Below, piece by piece: positions 12,264 through 22,269 of a stretch of DNA of 64,000 bases. Source of the DNA: Epiperipatus broadwayi (taxonomy: Eukaryota; Onychophora; Udeonychophora; Euonychophora; Peripatidae); contig JAQFVV010012673.1 in the NCBI GenBank assembly GCA_028023455.1, forward strand, positions 602,567-666,566, in the 5' to 3' direction. The notes beneath the pieces were generated by a model, which saw only the letters and a list, made by a program, of their open reading frames with translations, was not told the DNA's origin and ran no database searches. The position numbers were made by a program, and so were the translations under genes. Every line of letters begins with the position of its first letter. Within the stretch, counting starts at the first letter, position 1.

Positions 12264-12379
12264 TTATTTTTTCACATGTACATCATCATGTATATCACTT
12301 GTATAAGATGGATTGGATAGCTGTGGGTAGTTTAAAAGTCTGAGTTTAAATCACCTAAAATTAATCTACATAAAAAATA

Positions 12380-12985
12380 TATGGCAGCAAAATAGAATGA
12401 TTAGCTAATAAATTAGATAGTTATACATATTATAGTAGAAAAATATGAACAAAATAAAAAAATGGATAAATACAAGTATTTACATAAGCAAAAATTCTGT
12501 GAATACCACAGAGTTCTCAAGATGATAGTGGTGATGATGAGAAAATAAACATATAACCATCTGTATCATTTTCACACAGTCACACAGAATTTACATTCAC
12601 ATATATAGTATTCTATCTTTTCTTAATGCACAGTTACATGTAAACAATAGACTTGATATGTCAATTTAACATAAAATTCCAATAGCTAAAATTTCAACAG
12701 ACAGAAACACTTCAAAATCATAACAATTTAAAATGCTCAGAATGAAAATGCCAACAATTCAAAAATCTGACCATGAAAATCAGGAAATAAAGCTCAACTT
12801 CTAAAAAGCTTGATGGCTCAAAATATCATTTATTGAAAATCCTGGGAATGTAAATTGTAACAGGAAAATAATTTGTTTTGTATATATTAAGAACAAAATT
12901 ATGTTTTCCTGCAGGTCTGAAAATTAAATACAAGCACCTTTCATCCTACAAAATAAAAATTTGTGAATTAAAATAATCTCTATTT
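12380..12985. other. AT-rich DNA, nothing recognised
   Basis: No gene or repeat family is visible. Confidence 0.5.
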
Positions 12986-12989
12986 TGAG

Positions 12990-13175
12990 CACTATTTAGC
13001 AAAAAATCTATTATTGTACATATAAGCATACATAATCTTATGTTTCAACTATGGCAGTCTTCTTCAAAACCACTTTTACTTTAAAGTTGCTCTGAAGAAG
13101 ACTGCAAGACAGTTGGAACATAAGATTGTGTATGCATATGTGTACAATAAAAGGTTTTTTTGCTAAAAAATGTTC
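12990..13175. repeat. Family F foldback
   Basis: Two arms (about 12990-13078 antisense, 13095-13175 sense) flank a short spacer. Shared segments include CAGTCTTCTTCA on the left and its complement on the right, plus an ACATAAGATT segment. One arm has CUGAAGA with a damaged second box (GGAAC). The other has GAAAC with UUGAAGA. No stem I could be closed, so I do not call a ribozyme. Confidence 0.7.
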
Positions 13176-13179
13176 AACA

Positions 13180-13920
13180 TAGAGTGGATAAATTGCATTT
13201 ATATAGGATATTGCACAAAAATAAAAGAAGTGGTAAATTTGATAATATTTCTATAAAATAAAATAAATTCAATAATTAAAACATGTAATTATTTACTCTT
13301 TTAAGATTTTATTTAAATACCAAATTATTCTTTTTTGGCAGGCACAAAATAACTTCTAAATATTTGTTTTCCTCTGGGTGAAATAATTATGATATGATTC
13401 TGAAACTTTGAAATCCAACTTGTCATTAGAAAAATCCTTATTTCCTGACTCATAACATTTTCAACTAATTTTTATCTGATATACATATATAATCTTCTAT
13501 AAATATTTTTACTTTTAGTTTATCAACATTTTCAATTCATGCAGGATTATTCATCCTACTAAAATAAAATAAGATTAGCATATCAATTAGTTTGTTTAAA
13601 ATAGTTCTTGTTTGTTTCAAAATCCATGAGTTACCTTGTGTTTAATTCAGAATCTCTCATGTATAATACGTTTAATATTAACATATTTTCAGTAATATTA
13701 TTCTTTATGTACTTGTTATTCTAATTGTTAATAAGTTAATCAAGTTGTAATTCTATACTTTATTATATATAGACCATCATTTTAAATTTTCATACTTAAT
13801 TATTTATTCAATAAACTTTTAGGGCCATTAACATGTATTTGCACACTATTTTAATGTAATGTTATGCTGTTACATACAACACAGTGGAATTAACTGATAC
13901 AATATTGATATTATGAAATT
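13180..13920. other. AT-rich DNA, nothing recognised
   Basis: No gene or repeat family is visible. Confidence 0.5.
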
Positions 13921-13924
13921 TGTT

Positions 13925-14050
13925 AATTTTTTAACAATTTGACATTTTTTATTGTCCCACCTAGTGAGAGTTTTTGAAAATGCTCAACCTTTCACTTCTG
14001 TTTAAAATCTTTATTTTATATTGAAACTTAATAAATTGGATTTGATTTCT
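13925..14050 (+). repeat. Family J interspersed repeat
   Basis: About 125 bp match the end of the window (63880-64000) closely, including the shared GAGTTTTTGAAAATGCTCAA segment and an AATAAATT end. It looks like the 3' end of a retroposon, but I do not recognise its parent. Confidence 0.7.
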
Positions 14051-14399
14051 TTTAATTTTATTTTATAAACACAAATTCTAAAAATCACATTTAATGCTTT
14101 TAAATATTTAAAAACTTTAATGGATAATCTTCAATCTTCTCCACTCTCTAATAGTGATTGAAAGAACACAAGCTAATGGTTAAAAGAGAAAAAACAGATG
14201 TGTCTACCATAGCAGACCATGTGTATACTAATGATCATATGCTTACCTGGGAAAACATAAAAATATTGGATAAAGAGAAAAAATGCATAGAAGAAAATTC
14301 AAGAAACTTGCTATTATGACAATGGTAAAAAATCCTACAAGTCAACCCAGTGTGTCAATGCACAATGTATGGAAGCCTTTAATTAATCTTGCTCTTAGG

Positions 14400-14513
<114 letters not shown>

Positions 14514-14589
14514 AAGAGCTGTGTGGGGGGATTGGAAGACTCAGGAAAATTTGAACCAACCCTCATATATAAATATATCAAATTTCTGC

Positions 14590-14890
14590 CTTTGACAGAA
14601 TATCTCCGTTGGTTAGAGCATTTGCCTTAAATTTGATATTCAAGAATCTAAAGGTGTGTGTTCAACTTCTATGCAAATACTGTCACTATGCATATCAGGT
14701 CAGCAACACCTGAAGAAGAAAGGAGAATACTCTTACTGTCAACATTGTGTACTTACTAACCTGTGTTATCTAATTGTGTGTTATTACTAACAAGTTCTTT
14801 GTACTTGAAAAGTTTAAATAAAGTTTAAAATTTTCTGTACATTTAACATTCACTCATAGATGATGGAAATAGTCCAACATATCATATCTA
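14590..14890 (+). repeat. Family C tRNA-derived SINE
   Basis: The head resembles a tRNA: an A-box-like CTCCGTTGGTTAGAGCATTT and a degenerate B-box-like GTTCAACTTC. The conserved body follows with AGCAACACCTGAAGAAG, TACTAACC and an AATAAAG-like tail. Its hammerhead second box is damaged (GUCAAC instead of CGAAAC). Confidence 0.8.
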
Positions 14891-14894
14891 ATAT

Positions 14895-15054
14895 ATATAT
14901 ATATGACTATAGATGGCGTTATACCAAAAACACCTTCAAGTGTTTGTTTACATAAACGTCAGAGCGAGTATTTCACTATCTCTAACTTAATTTCCACCTT
15001 CATATCATGATTTCAAGCTATTTGCTATCATCAGTGAAGGACAGGATTAAGAAA

Positions 15055-15056
<2 letters not shown>
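14895..15056 (-). repeat. Family D partial copy
   Basis: Matches the part of the 399-bp unit that carries the ribozyme. It is bounded on the left by a short TA run and on the right by a (TA)n tract. Confidence 0.85.
14990..15048 (-). ncRNA. Hammerhead ribozyme, family D copy 1
   Basis: Minus strand: distal stem I near AAUCC/GGAAAU, proximal stem I CCUUCA/UGAAGG, box CUGAUGA, stem II AGC-AAAUA-GCU, box GAAA, stem III palindrome AUCAUGAU, triplet AUA. The proximal stem differs from other copies (CUUUCA/UGAAAG) by a paired change that keeps Watson-Crick pairing. The core is fully canonical. Confidence 0.82.

Positions 15057-15115
<59 letters not shown>
15057..15115. repeat. (TA)n microsatellite
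   Basis: Pure TA run adjoining the family D partial copy. Confidence 0.97.
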
Positions 15116-15117
<2 letters not shown>

Positions 15118-15356
15118 CTTTTTTATAAGAAGTCAATTTTATACAGTTTTAATAATATATTATTATAAATATTAATAAATTTGGTTCATTTTATAAAATA
15201 ATTTTAAATTTAATTAAGTTGGCTAAATAGATTAAGTTGGCTAAATAGGCATAGTTGCATATATATATATGCCAACAGATGGCGTTCTACCAAAAACACC
15301 GTCAAGTGTATTTCATTTACATAAACGTCAGAGAATGTATTCACTATCTCTAACTT

Positions 15357-15416
15357 TAATTCCACTTTCAGATCATGATTTCAAGCTATTTGCTATCGTC
15401 AGTGAAAGACAGGAAT
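15357..15416 (-). ncRNA. Hammerhead ribozyme, family D copy 2
   Basis: Minus strand: AUUCC/GGAAU distal and CUUUCA/UGAAAG proximal stem I, box CUGACGA, stem II AGC-AAAUA-GCU closed by a U-U mismatch, GAAA, palindromic stem III AUCAUGAU, triplet AUC. Eleven base pairs of stem I are interrupted by a small internal loop, the usual place for loop contacts in natural hammerheads. Confidence 0.83.
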
Positions 15417-15756
15417 AAGAACTAGATCTAAACACAAACTCTGAGCGTTTATGAAACAATTTCTATTCAGCTTGCAAGCATGAATTTTTTAGACACGTTA
15501 ATGTCTTCAAACTCAGCATAGTAAGCCAGATAGCTACATGGGTCTGATATCAGTTCAGCATCACCACATAGTAGAAACCTCTGCAATATATATCATTGCA
15601 AGAAAGACCTCAAAGGTACATTTATGAAAAACAAAATCAAGTTAAAAACTTGTTAACCCTTGTATTTATGTCAACAGATGGCATTCTACCAAAAACACCA
15701 TCAAGTGTATTTCGTTTACATAAACGTCAGAGAATGCATTCACTATCTCTAACTTT

Positions 15757-15815
15757 AATTCCACTTTCAGATCATGATTTCAAGCTATTTGCTATCGTCA
15801 GTGAAAGACAGGAAT
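15757..15815 (-). ncRNA. Hammerhead ribozyme, family D copy 3
   Basis: Same fold and core as the preceding copy, 399 bp downstream. The predicted cleavage site is at the base complementary to 15770. Confidence 0.83.
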
Positions 15816-16155
15816 AAGAACTAGATTTAAACACAAACTCTGAGCGTTTATGAAACAATTTCTATTCAGCTTGCAAGTGTGAATTTTTTAGACACGTTAA
15901 TGTCTTCGAACTCAGCATAGCAAGCCAGATAGCTACATGGGTCTGATATCAGTTCAGCATCACCACATAGTAGAAACCTCTGCAATATATATCATTGCAA
16001 GAAAGACCTCAAAGGTACATTTATGAAAAACAAAATCAAGTTAAAAACTTGTTAACCCTTGTATTTATGTCAACAGATGGCATTCTACCAAAAACACTAT
16101 CAAGTGTATTTCGTTTACATAAACGTCAGAGAATGCATTCACTATCTCTAACTTT

Positions 16156-16214
16156 AATTCCACTTTCAGATCATGATTTCAAGCTATTTGCTATCGTCAG
16201 TGAAAGACAGGAAT
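16156..16214 (-). ncRNA. Hammerhead ribozyme, family D copy 4
   Basis: Same fold and core as the preceding copy, again 399 bp downstream. The predicted cleavage site is at the base complementary to 16169. Confidence 0.83.
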
Positions 16215-16487
16215 AAGAACTAGATTTAAACACAAACTCTGAGCGTTTATGAAACAATTTCTATTCAGCTTGCAAGTGTGAATTTTTTAGACACGTTAAT
16301 GTCTTCGAACTCAGCATAGCAAGCCAGATAGCTACATGGGTCTGATATCAGTTCAGCATCACCACATAGTAGAAGCCTCTGCAATATATATCATTGCAAG
16401 AAAGACCTCAAAGGTACATTTATGAAAAACAAAATCAAGTTAAAAACTTGTTAATGCTTGTATTTATGTCAACAGATGGCGTTCTAC

Positions 16488-16545
16488 CACTGACGATAGC
16501 AAATAGCTTGAAATCATGATCTGAAAGTGGAATTAAAGTTAGAGA
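16488..16545 (+). ncRNA. Hammerhead motif at the palindrome centre, 5' stem lost
   Basis: The core CUGACGA, stem II, GAAA and AUCAUGAU are present. The inversion junction replaces the 5' strand of stem I, leaving at most two base pairs. This copy marks the turning point of the array. Confidence 0.7.
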
Positions 16546-16874
16546 TAGTGAATGCATTCTCTGACGTTTATGTAAACGAAATACGCTTGACGGTGTTTTT
16601 GGTAGAACGCCATCTGTTGACATAAATACAAGCGTTAACAAGTTTTTAACGTGATTTTGTTTTTCATAAATGAACCTTTGAGGTCTTTCTTGCAATGATA
16701 TATATTGCAGAGGCTTCTACAATGTGGTGATGCTGAACTGATATCAGACCCACATAGCTATCTGGCTTGCTATGCTGAGTTCGAAGACATTAAAGTGTCT
16801 AGAAAATTCACGCTTGCAAGCTGAATAGAAATTGTTTCATAAACGCTCAGAGTTTGTGTTTAGATCTAGTTCTT

Positions 16875-16932
16875 ATTCCTGTCTTTCACTGATGATAGCA
16901 AATAGCTTGAAATCATGATCTGAAAGTGGAAT
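16875..16932 (+). ncRNA. Hammerhead ribozyme, family D copy 6
   Basis: Plus strand, inverted half. Box CUGAUGA is fully canonical, with stem I AUUCC/GGAAU and CUUUCA/UGAAAG, GAAA, AUCAUGAU and triplet AUC. Cleavage is predicted after 16920. Confidence 0.85.
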
Positions 16933-17273
16933 TAAAGTTAGAGATAGTGAATGCATTCTCTGATGTTTATGTAAACGAAATATGCTTGACGGTGTTTTTG
17001 GTAGAACGCCATCTGTTGACATAAATACAAGCGTTAACAAGTTTTTAACTTGATTTTGTTTTTTATAAATGTACCTTTGAGGTCTTTCTTGCAATGATAT
17101 ATATTGCAGATGCTTCTACTATGTGGTGATGCTGAACTGATATCAGACCCATGTAGCTATCTGGCTTGCTATGCTGAGTTCGAAGACATTAACGTGTCTA
17201 AAAAATTCACGCTTGCAAGCTGAATAGAAATTGTTTCATAAACGCTCAGAGTTTGTGTTTAGATCTAGTTCTT

Positions 17274-17331
17274 ATTCCTGTCTTTCACTGACGATAGCAA
17301 ATAGCTTGAAATCATGATATGAAGGTGGAAA
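17274..17331 (+). ncRNA. Hammerhead ribozyme, family D copy 7
   Basis: Core CUGACGA and GAAA, stem I CUUUCA/UGAAGG with one G-U pair, triplet AUA. The predicted cleavage site at 17319 is exactly 399 bp after the previous one. Confidence 0.8.
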
Positions 17332-17584
17332 TTAAATTAGAGATAGTGAAATATGCTCTGATGTTTATGTAAACAAACACTTGAAGGTGTTTTTGGTAGA
17401 ACGCCATCTGTTGACATAAATACAAGCGTTAACAAGTTTTTAACTTGATTTTGTTTTTCATATATATATATTCAAATAACATATTAGAAGTTATAACATT
17501 TGTCAATTACACGTTATAGATATTTTAATACCGTGAGACGTCAATGTTAGCAGTTCAATAGACTAATTGCCCATTATTCTTATT

Positions 17585-17655
17585 ATAGCCCTGTGTGGTT
17601 TAGTGTAAATGGTCTAAGGAAAACGGATCGATTCCAATTCTCCCATCTCCACGAT
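17585..17655 (+). promoter_or_regulatory. tRNA-like pol III boxes, possible
   Basis: GTGGTTTAGTG is A-box-like and GGATCGATTCC is B-box-like, about 45 bp apart. I could not build a complete cloverleaf. This may be a degenerate tRNA or a SINE head in the DNA upstream of the LINE insertion. Confidence 0.25.
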
Positions 17656-18031
17656 CGAAGTTCTCAAGAACTTCTTAAAATAATTTAATTATTTTATTTT
17701 TATATTGTTTTAAAAATCATTACATATCGCTACAGTCAGAAATAATTTACAGTTAATTAAGAATGTTAATAAAGACAATTACAAATATTTAATAACCGCT
17801 GTTTGAATATTCATGACGTTAAAGTCGAGCCAATTGGGGAGGGATAAAGAGAGGAAGAAAGAGGTTGGATATAATTCTTTCTTTTTTTAAATGCTTTATT
17901 ATACTTTTTTGCCTTTCAAGTAAAAAAAGAAGAAAAGATTCAAATTGTATTGAATATTATTAATCTTTCCATCAAGTTGAAATTATAAATAACATTTATT
18001 TAAGCTTGAATTGCTAATTTACATCTTCATT

Positions 18032-18046
18032 ATAAAACTTATATAC
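18032..18046. repeat. LINE target-site duplication, left copy
   Basis: ATAAAACTTATATAC is repeated exactly at 20421-20435. It defines the left border of the LINE insertion. Confidence 0.85.
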
Positions 18047-20420
18047 TAGACCAATGATTAATTATGGTAAAGTTTATATACAACACACAAAAGGAATAGA
18101 TTCCATTAAAAATAATGATGATAATATTGTGTCAGGGATTAGAGTTGATGAATATATCTATAATAATATAAAAAGAAAATTTGGCGAAGTCAAAGGGTCT
18201 ATACACGATTATGAAAGTGAAGTGTTGGAAGCTACAAAAGATTACATCACGAGGCAAGAAATAAAAGAAGAAATATTAAAGTTAAAAAAAATAATTACTA
18301 ATGCTAATGATTCAATTCCAGCTAATATTTATAAACTAATAGATTATGCTCTAATAGAGCCAATGTGGAAGTTTTTCAATCAAATGTGCTGTCAAAAGAT
18401 AAAATGGCCATACATTAATGATAGGGTTTTGTTTAGTATTAAGAAGGCTAAAGAAAAACAGACACCAACATTAGAAGAGCTAAGACATATATCAATAGAA
18501 GACATAGACTCAAAGATACTAGCAAGGATACTATTGAAGAGACTTCATTCTGTGGTTTTCTCTAAGATTTCGAAGGCACATCATGCAGTCAAGGGTAGAC
18601 GTGCTATCAATGCAGCAATGAAAATTCAAGAAGCTGTGAAATATGCCAAAGAGCTGGGATTGACTCAGTATTATGCTGTGAAGATTGACTTTAGATCAGC
18701 TTTTGATTTGGTGAATTGGTCCTATTTGATAAATAAATTATTGGAATTAATACCTGAACATGGTATGTTGATAAACGCAATTGAAAACTACATTAGTAAT
18801 AACAGGATTTCAATTAAAAATTATATGAGGCAATCTGATTTCTTTATACCAAACAAAGGGATTCCCCAGGGTTCACCATTGGCTGCATTGCTTTTTGCAA
18901 TATATATAGATCCTCTAGTAAAAGATATAGAAGGTAAGGTTACAGGTATATATTTACCGCATCTTGGGGTGAAGGTAGGAGTTGTTGCCTTTATTGATGA
19001 TCTAATTATAATTTTTCAAAATGCCTACAACATCCAAGTTGTGATGAGCATACTCAATAAATTTCAAGAACAAACTGGATCTTCTGTTCAACTGGAAAAA
19101 TCTGCGGCGTGGCAATTGGCCACAGGAAGAAAAATGCCTTGTGAATTCCTTGCCACACCAACAGATTTTCTAGGAATACCATTATATAACTCACAGACCT
19201 CAATTAACAGATATTTAAATAAGTTAATTATAGAAAAGATAGCCATGAGGATAAACAATTTCTCATCATTAAAACTTTATGAAGTTACAAGGGCTAGAGT
19301 ATTTAATGCCATAACAATGGGTATATTGAACTATTACGCCCCATGGATTGACCTCTATAACACAACAACAAGTAAGATCTATAGAATGGCAAAGAAATAT
19401 ATATGGGGAAGGGCAACAAGTCTAGTTTCGATCTCAACATTACAGCTACCTATTAATAAGGGAGGTCTCAACTTAATTGACCTAAAAGAATATATTATGT
19501 TTATCAAAGCTAAGACATATATAAATGTCATTAAAGATAAATGCTTTGACCCTCCACTGATTGAAGTTAATGTCTACCATGAAATAGGGAAAGAAAGAAG
19601 ATCCTTTATTGCCGATCTGCGGATAGCATACAAGGATTTACAGGACAATCTAGACTTGATTAGTTTGGAAGGGGTTAAATATAGAGAGATAAAAAACCAG
19701 AGAAGTAATGCACGAAGTATAGAAGGATTTTTACCTGGATTAAATATAAATAATATATTGAAGAAATTACAACAGATATATGCACCTCAATCGTACATTA
19801 GGTTTACGTTTAGGTTACTAAATGGGCTTCTTCCTACTAAGGCCCTGCTGAATAGTAGGTTCCATATGAACTTGGAACCAATATGTGTATTATGTAAAAT
19901 AAAGGAAGATAGCTTGTTGCACTTATTTGAGGAGTGTAAAGCCCTCTGGCACATTAGAAATAAAGTGTTTCATAAACCAGTAATAAACTTAAATAAAATA
20001 GTAAAAAGAAACTTTGTGAACTTTAACCTGCATAACACATTGGCAATAATACATACATTGAAAACAATATGGTCCATAAGATGTAATATGATCTATGATA
20101 ATAAAAAGTATAACTGGTTAAAAAAACTAGATAAAGATTGGAGCAAATACTTTAATCAATGCCTAAGATACCTACCGAAAAAAATTATGGTCAAAATATG
20201 GTGTGGATGTATGCCGACACTATGTGAAGTGTGGGATTGATAATCTAAATCAAAAATATTTATAGAAGACCTGGATATATAGTGATGCATTTCTATAGGG
20301 CAGTGTTTTTAAAGTAGAGTAAAATAATTATTATGTATATCTGATAGTTAAACTATGTCGTTTATTTGTAAAAAGTGTATATAAAATTTGTGTTATTAAT
20401 AAAGAATATACTTTAAATAA
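18047..20420 (+). mobile_element. 5'-truncated L1/Tx1-like LINE insertion
   Basis: A 2.37-kb insertion lies between exact 15-bp direct repeats. Its left end falls inside coding sequence: the open frame runs to the junction with only two codons before the first Met, and the endonuclease domain expected upstream is absent. The right end holds an AATAAAG-like signal and ends CTTTAAATAA. The duplication and 5' truncation are the normal outcome of target-primed reverse transcription. The intact frame among decayed repeats suggests a recent insertion. Confidence 0.85.
18054..20240 (+). CDS. LINE reverse transcriptase (endonuclease domain missing)
   Basis: The 728-codon frame encodes the reverse transcriptase and C-terminal region of a non-LTR retrotransposon, which would copy element RNA at nicked chromosomal DNA. 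Visible motifs: RHISIEDIDSKIL at residues 144-156 (the RPISL-type motif); motif A IDFRSAFDLV at 211-220; motif B GIPQGSP at 269-275; catalytic motif C FIDD at 313-316; a thumb-like FLGI segment after residue 360; and a C-terminal zinc-knuckle-like C-x2-C-x8-H-x4-C at 611-628. This layout fits the L1/Tx1 group. The usual apurinic endonuclease domain is missing because of 5' truncation, so the Met start is only the first available one. There are no internal stops. Autonomous movement is unlikely without the endonuclease and promoter. Confidence 0.9.
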   Translation: MINYGKVYIQHTKGIDSIKNNDDNIVSGIRVDEYIYNNIKRKFGEVKGSIHDYESEVLEATKDYITRQEIKEEILKLKKIITNANDSIPANIYKLIDYALIEPMWKFFNQMCCQKIKWPYINDRVLFSIKKAKEKQTPTLEELRHISIEDIDSKILARILLKRLHSVVFSKISKAHHAVKGRRAINAAMKIQEAVKYAKELGLTQYYAVKIDFRSAFDLVNWSYLINKLLELIPEHGMLINAIENYISNNRISIKNYMRQSDFFIPNKGIPQGSPLAALLFAIYIDPLVKDIEGKVTGIYLPHLGVKVGVVAFIDDLIIIFQNAYNIQVVMSILNKFQEQTGSSVQLEKSAAWQLATGRKMPCEFLATPTDFLGIPLYNSQTSINRYLNKLIIEKIAMRINNFSSLKLYEVTRARVFNAITMGILNYYAPWIDLYNTTTSKIYRMAKKYIWGRATSLVSISTLQLPINKGGLNLIDLKEYIMFIKAKTYINVIKDKCFDPPLIEVNVYHEIGKERRSFIADLRIAYKDLQDNLDLISLEGVKYREIKNQRSNARSIEGFLPGLNINNILKKLQQIYAPQSYIRFTFRLLNGLLPTKALLNSRFHMNLEPICVLCKIKEDSLLHLFEECKALWHIRNKVFHKPVINLNKIVKRNFVNFNLHNTLAIIHTLKTIWSIRCNMIYDNKKYNWLKKLDKDWSKYFNQCLRYLPKKIMVKIWCGCMPTLCEVWD

Positions 20421-20435
20421 ATAAAACTTATATAC
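20421..20435. repeat. LINE target-site duplication, right copy
   Basis: Exact copy of the 15-mer at 18032-18046, immediately after the element's AT-rich 3' end. Confidence 0.85.
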
Positions 20436-20732
20436 ATATACATTTTATAAAAAAATGCTTAATGGTTAAATTGATTTTTATGGAAGAAAAAATATGGGTA
20501 ACAAAAATATAATTTTTTTCATAATATAAATTTTTTATGTAACATTTTAATTATTGCAAATTCGTAATCATTAAAAACTTACACATTGTAGATTATTCTC
20601 AACCCATTGTTAAAATATCTAATGTATTCTCTTCTTTATAAGTTACAAACAAAACAAGAACGACAACAGTATTGATAATGATAGCATTAGCAAAGTAGAT
20701 ATTCTCAAATAAGTATGCATTTGTAACACCAA

Positions 20733-20734
<2 letters not shown>

Positions 20735-20783
<49 letters not shown>

Positions 20784-20865
20784 CATTTTAGAAACAAGCA
20801 CTTAACACCAATAAAATTATATATATATATATAACATTTTAGAAACAAGCACTTTTACTTAAGTT
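20735..20865. repeat. (TA)n with short direct duplication
   Basis: A 43-bp TA run is followed by a TAACATTTTAGAAACAAGCA segment that occurs twice (about 20783 and 20832), with a second TA run between the copies. Confidence 0.85.
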
Positions 20866-21174
20866 GATTAGTCACTAAAGCAACCAAATATTTTTTTTTT
20901 GATCAAAAATTTCGGCTGTTATGCATAACTTGAAATAAAAGCATGAGACATCCATAACTTAATTCAATCACTATCATAGCTAACTTAAAATAAAAATATA
21001 GAATATCAATAAATTAATTAATTCAATCACTGGTTTTAAAAATAGTGAGTGAATTAATTAATTTATGGATGACCCATGCTTTTATTTCAGGTTAAATATA
21101 ACAATCAAAACTTTTAAACTGCTAAAACTTCCCATGATCATCATTTCCTATGCTTATAAAATCTGTTAAAACAA

Positions 21175-21495
21175 TAGCAAACTCTTCATACAATAGTGTG
21201 ACCTAATGCAGGCCATAGTAACTAAAAGATGCTAAAAGGATTGTGTATAAAATTCAGATCTAGGGCCTACCAATTTTCCAGACTAGTTTGTAGTTTGTGA
21301 CCTTCTTCAGTGAGGAGTCTTGGATTTGAGAGAAATGGACCTAGGTCTTTAAATGTAATGTGATCATTCAGCATCCATTTTTTACTTATTTAGTTAATTA
21401 TAAAGATAGCATCGATTCAGTGCTATAGCTTGCAATAGGTGGCACTACTGTATAGGGAGTTTGCTACTGTACTAATCAAAACTGGGATTGAAGTA
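21175..21495 (-). repeat. Family E element, antisense and decayed
   Basis: Shares the E-specific GACTAGTTTG zone, the AGGAGTCTTGGATTTGAGAG upstream part and the AGCTTGC / GGCACTACTGTAT segment near 21430-21470. It lies inside family H. Confidence 0.7.
21270..21325 (-). ncRNA. Hammerhead motif, family E, broken
   Basis: Minus strand: box CUGAAGA is acceptable and stem III ACUAGU with triplet GUC is present, but the second box reads CAAAC instead of GAAAC and the proximal stem I is imperfect. Probably inactive. Confidence 0.55.
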
Positions 21496-22175
21496 AAAAA
21501 TATTTTAGGGTTTTAGTGATTTACTCATCAAATTAAATGATTTTTTTAATAAAATATTTACTATATATATTTTATTTTAATTTTTACTTTTGGATAATAT
21601 TCAGTTATTCAAAATTAAAAACAAAATTTAAACTATGCCACCATGTTTTCTGTATATGAAATGAAATTCATAGAAATTAAAATTCTTTTACAAGATTTTG
21701 TGTTTCATAAAGGCAGTAATGTTTGTTTGAAGCAAGCATGTTTTGATTTAAAAAATCAAGAAAAAATAAGATTTTTTTCTTTAATATTTTTTTATTTCTA
21801 TTTTACTTAATTGTAAACACTTTTTGAGTGAATTAGTTATGAAATTCAATGAAAGTGTATTTTTTTTAAAGATATACTACACCATCTAGTGTGCATCACT
21901 GAAAACATATTGAACAGTTTGAAATTCAACCTCCCAACACTGTTAGGGTGAGCAACTAATTGGACAACCCTAAAATATTGATCAACAATTGCATTATGAT
22001 TGAGGCATATCACATGTAAAAAAATTGAGGAAAATCTATTTGATAGAAGTATGTTACAAATCAGTTATAAGATTTTACCCAAACAAACAAACAGAATTTC
22101 TTAAGTTAAATAAAAATATTAAATAATAAAATAACATAAGTAATAGTGGTAGTGGCAGTGACAGTTGCAGCAATA

Positions 22176-22178
22176 TTG

Positions 22179-22268
<90 letters not shown>
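22176..22268. repeat. (AAT)n microsatellite
   Basis: Long AAT run grading into ATG. Poly-Ile and poly-Leu frames across it are artefacts. Confidence 0.95.

Positions 22269-22269
<1 letters not shown>

Larger units (their letters stand above)
11255..12370. repeat. Family B tandem plus inverted copy
   Basis: Two antisense units follow each other with a period of about 470 bp (the ATTTAAATACATGTATATTG segment recurs near 11262 and 11733). A sense copy follows from about 12000 to 12365, so the block is a tandem that ends in a foldback. Each of the three units has a recognisable hammerhead zone, but only the first keeps an intact core. Confidence 0.85.
15265..17458. repeat. Family D 399-bp tandem palindrome
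   Basis: The left half (15265 to about 16488) holds 399-bp units whose ribozyme is on the minus strand. The right half (about 16489 to 17458) holds the same unit inverted. Cleavage-site positions are spaced exactly 399 bp apart: 15371, 15770 and 16169 on the minus strand, and 16920 and 17319 on the plus strand. Units are nearly identical. Both outer ends sit in short TA tracts. A 73-codon frame recurs in each unit but shows no protein similarity, and 399 is a multiple of three, so the frame repeats by default. Confidence 0.95.
20890..21980 (+). repeat. Family H repeat, split by a family E copy
   Basis: About 0.7 kb match 27800-28630 in order: a palindromic segment (21005-21065 against about 27858-27920), an AT-rich body with ATATTCAG, a TATGAAATGAAATT segment, AATCAAGAAAAA, GAATTAGTTATGAAATTCA and an ATACTACACCATCT-type end. 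Family E sequence occupies about 21175-21495 here but is absent from the other copy, so E inserted into H. Confidence 0.65.

Noticed and set aside
12990-13175. Family F arms as hammerheads
   Set aside because: One arm has CUGAAGA with a broken second box, the other GAAAC with a broken first box. No stem I closes and the base at the cleavage position would be G.
15596-17094. Recurring 73-86 codon frame MQERPQR... in the 399-bp units
   Set aside because: The unit length is divisible by three, so any frame repeats. There is no known domain, and the strand that holds the frame is antisense to the ribozyme.
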